50,131 nucleotides of DNA from CAZDDY01 sp964504455 (GTDB lineage Bacteria > Patescibacteriota > Minisyncoccia > Phycocordibacterales > UBA9973). Location: the NCBI GenBank assembly GCA_964504455.1, contig CAZDDY010000001.1:1-50131 (forward strand), given 5' to 3'. This document shows positions 48,921 through 50,131 of this stretch, one piece after another. The notes under the pieces are model-generated. The model made no database searches. It saw only the letters and a list, made by a program, of their open reading frames with translations, and was not told where the DNA came from. The first letter of the stretch is position 1, and each line of letters begins with the position of its first letter. Both the position numbers and the translations under genes were made by a program.

Positions 48921-50131
48921 ATGGCAAAAGGTAATAAAGTCCAACTGATTAAGTATGCTCCACCACCACCGGAGCTTCCGCAATATGGCCAGGTTCCTCC
49001 TGAAGAGGTTTCTTTTATTGGGCGTACGAACTATGTTGCCGCACTGGAAGAAAAAAAATATATTTTTGGCATAAAACGTATTGATAGACGTAGGCACCTC
49101 TATATCATAGGAAAATCTGGTGTCGGTAAATCAAAAGTACAAGAACTCATGGTGAGACAAGATATCGCGTATGGTCACGGTGTTTGTGTTATTGACCCGC
49201 ACGGGGAGTTTATTGACGATATCATGGATTTTATCCCCGAAGAGAGAATTGAAGACGTCTGTATTATTGATCCTGCAGACACTGATTTTCCAATAGCTTT
49301 CAATCCAATTGTTAATGTTGATCCAGCTTTTAAACACCAACTTACTCAAGGTCTTATTGAGGTGTTGCAGAAGCAATTCGGTTCGAATTGGACTCCTCGT
49401 CTTGAACACGTTTTTCGGTTTACCACTCTTGCACTTCTTGATTATCCGTATGCAACCATGCGCGGGATGATTTCTATGCTTACTGATAGAAATTACCGCC
49501 AGAAAGTTATCGAATACATTGAAGATGATATGGTGAAGCGGTTCTGGGCAATTGAATTTGCAGATTGGTCTGAGAAATTTGATACGGATGCTATTATCCC
49601 GCTTGTTAACAAGCTTGGGCAATTTCTTTCTGACCCGATGCTTCGATTTATTTTTGGACAAAAAGAGAACAAAGTTGATCTTGAGAAATTTATGAATGAG
49701 AAGAAAATTCTTCTCATTAATCTTTCAAAAGGAAAAATTGGTGAAGAAAATGCCAGCTTTTTTGGCTCAATGTTTATCACTAAGATTAAGCAAGCGGGAA
49801 TGGCACGAGCAAAGCTTGCGAAAGAAGATAGACATGATTTTTATCTTTACGTGGACGAGTTTCAGAACGTGGTTACAGATACATTCGAAAACATCCTTTC
49901 TGAAGCTCGTAAATATGGCTTAAATCTCACTGTGGCACACCAATATATCGGTCAGCTCTCTCCTCGAGTACAACAAGCAGTCTTGGGTAACGTAGGAACA
50001 ATTATTTCGTTCCGCGTAGGTGGTGATGATGCTGTAAAACTTAAACCGGAATTTGCGCCGATTTTCGATGTGAAAGATATGATTAACCTAGGTATCGCTG
50101 AGTTTTATATAAAACTTACTATTGATGGTGA
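48921..50131 (+). CDS. Type IV secretion/conjugation-like DNA-binding ATPase (TraD/VirD4-HerA type), 3' truncated
   Basis: The frame is open from the ATG at 48921 to the window end (403 codons seen). After a Pro-rich start (APPPPELPQYG) it has Walker A IIGKSGVGKSK (about 62-72), then GHGVCVIDPHGEFIDDI, Walker B FYLYVDEFQNVVTD and LSEARKYGLNLTVAHQYIGQLSPRVQQAVLGNVGTIISFRVGG. These are the conserved blocks of the DNA-pumping hexameric ATPase family, close to TraD/TraG coupling proteins. No membrane helix is seen at the N-terminus. DNA uptake, transfer or plasmid-like functions are possible. The role is not fixed by context. Confidence 0.88.
   Translation, partial: MAKGNKVQLIKYAPPPPELPQYGQVPPEEVSFIGRTNYVAALEEKKYIFGIKRIDRRRHLYIIGKSGVGKSKVQELMVRQDIAYGHGVCVIDPHGEFIDDIMDFIPEERIEDVCIIDPADTDFPIAFNPIVNVDPAFKHQLTQGLIEVLQKQFGSNWTPRLEHVFRFTTLALLDYPYATMRGMISMLTDRNYRQKVIEYIEDDMVKRFWAIEFADWSEKFDTDAIIPLVNKLGQFLSDPMLRFIFGQKENKVDLEKFMNEKKILLINLSKGKIGEENASFFGSMFITKIKQAGMARAKLAKEDRHDFYLYVDEFQNVVTDTFENILSEARKYGLNLTVAHQYIGQLSPRVQQAVLGNVGTIISFRVGGDDAVKLKPEFAPIFDVKDMINLGIAEFYIKLTIDG

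Overview
The window looks like a chromosome segment of a small-genome bacterium of the Candidate Phyla Radiation (Patescibacteria), probably a Parcubacteria-type lineage. The sequence signs are AT-rich DNA, very tight packing, and shortened versions of universal proteins: hinge-less SMC, UvrC without its helix-hairpin-helix end, ProRS without an editing insert, short RpoB and a short RNB exoribonuclease. Several envelope proteins have unusual domain fusions, and both tRNA genes lack an encoded CCA. TGA is used as a normal stop (for example the genes ending at 5426 and 44025), so this is not the Gracilibacteria/SR1 code. The lineage is an inference from gene style; no 16S gene is present.

Layout. 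1-117: tail of an unknown gene. 190-3128: rnc and a short smc. 3129-6910 (minus): an RNB exoribonuclease and a three-domain envelope protein (inactive-looking YkuD, D,D-carboxypeptidase, CapA). 6953-9788: rpsP, a pilin-like gene, khpA, a small minus-strand unknown and trmD, a loosened version of the usual rpsP-khpA-rimM-trmD order. 9790-19794: a transcription/replication operon rpoB-rpoC-dnaG-rpoD with a structured leader. 19810-22672: a DsbA-like protein whose domain halves are in permuted order, a membrane glycosyltransferase and a CxxC membrane protein. 22682-24847 (minus): tRNA-Thr and rpsB-tsf-unknown behind a structured leader. 24883-29541: proS-mreB-mreC-tgt and a DUF1653 gene. 29604-36955: uvrB, a DUF3298 lipoprotein-like gene, uvrA, a divergent small gene and uvrC, so all three excision-repair subunits sit together. 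36994-38176: VKOR, an unknown, tandem terminators and tRNA-Ala. 38273-46216: a giant 21-repeat propeller protein, an L,D-transpeptidase/D,D-carboxypeptidase interrupted by a 10-N assembly gap, a nucleotidyltransferase and an ABC exporter. 46285-48844: a small membrane protein, glutamate dehydrogenase with a CYTH enzyme, and an unknown. 48921-end: a type IV secretion/conjugation-like ATPase running off the window.

A recurring regulatory feature is that many transcription units have a good -10 hexamer only 6-10 nt before the start codon, often with TGn and a -35 box. This implies leaderless mRNAs and fixes several start codons. The best candidates for novelty are the permuted DsbA, the hinge-less SMC, the dead-YkuD/D,D-carboxypeptidase/CapA fusion, the 3 x 7 propeller surface protein and the leaderless promoter architecture.
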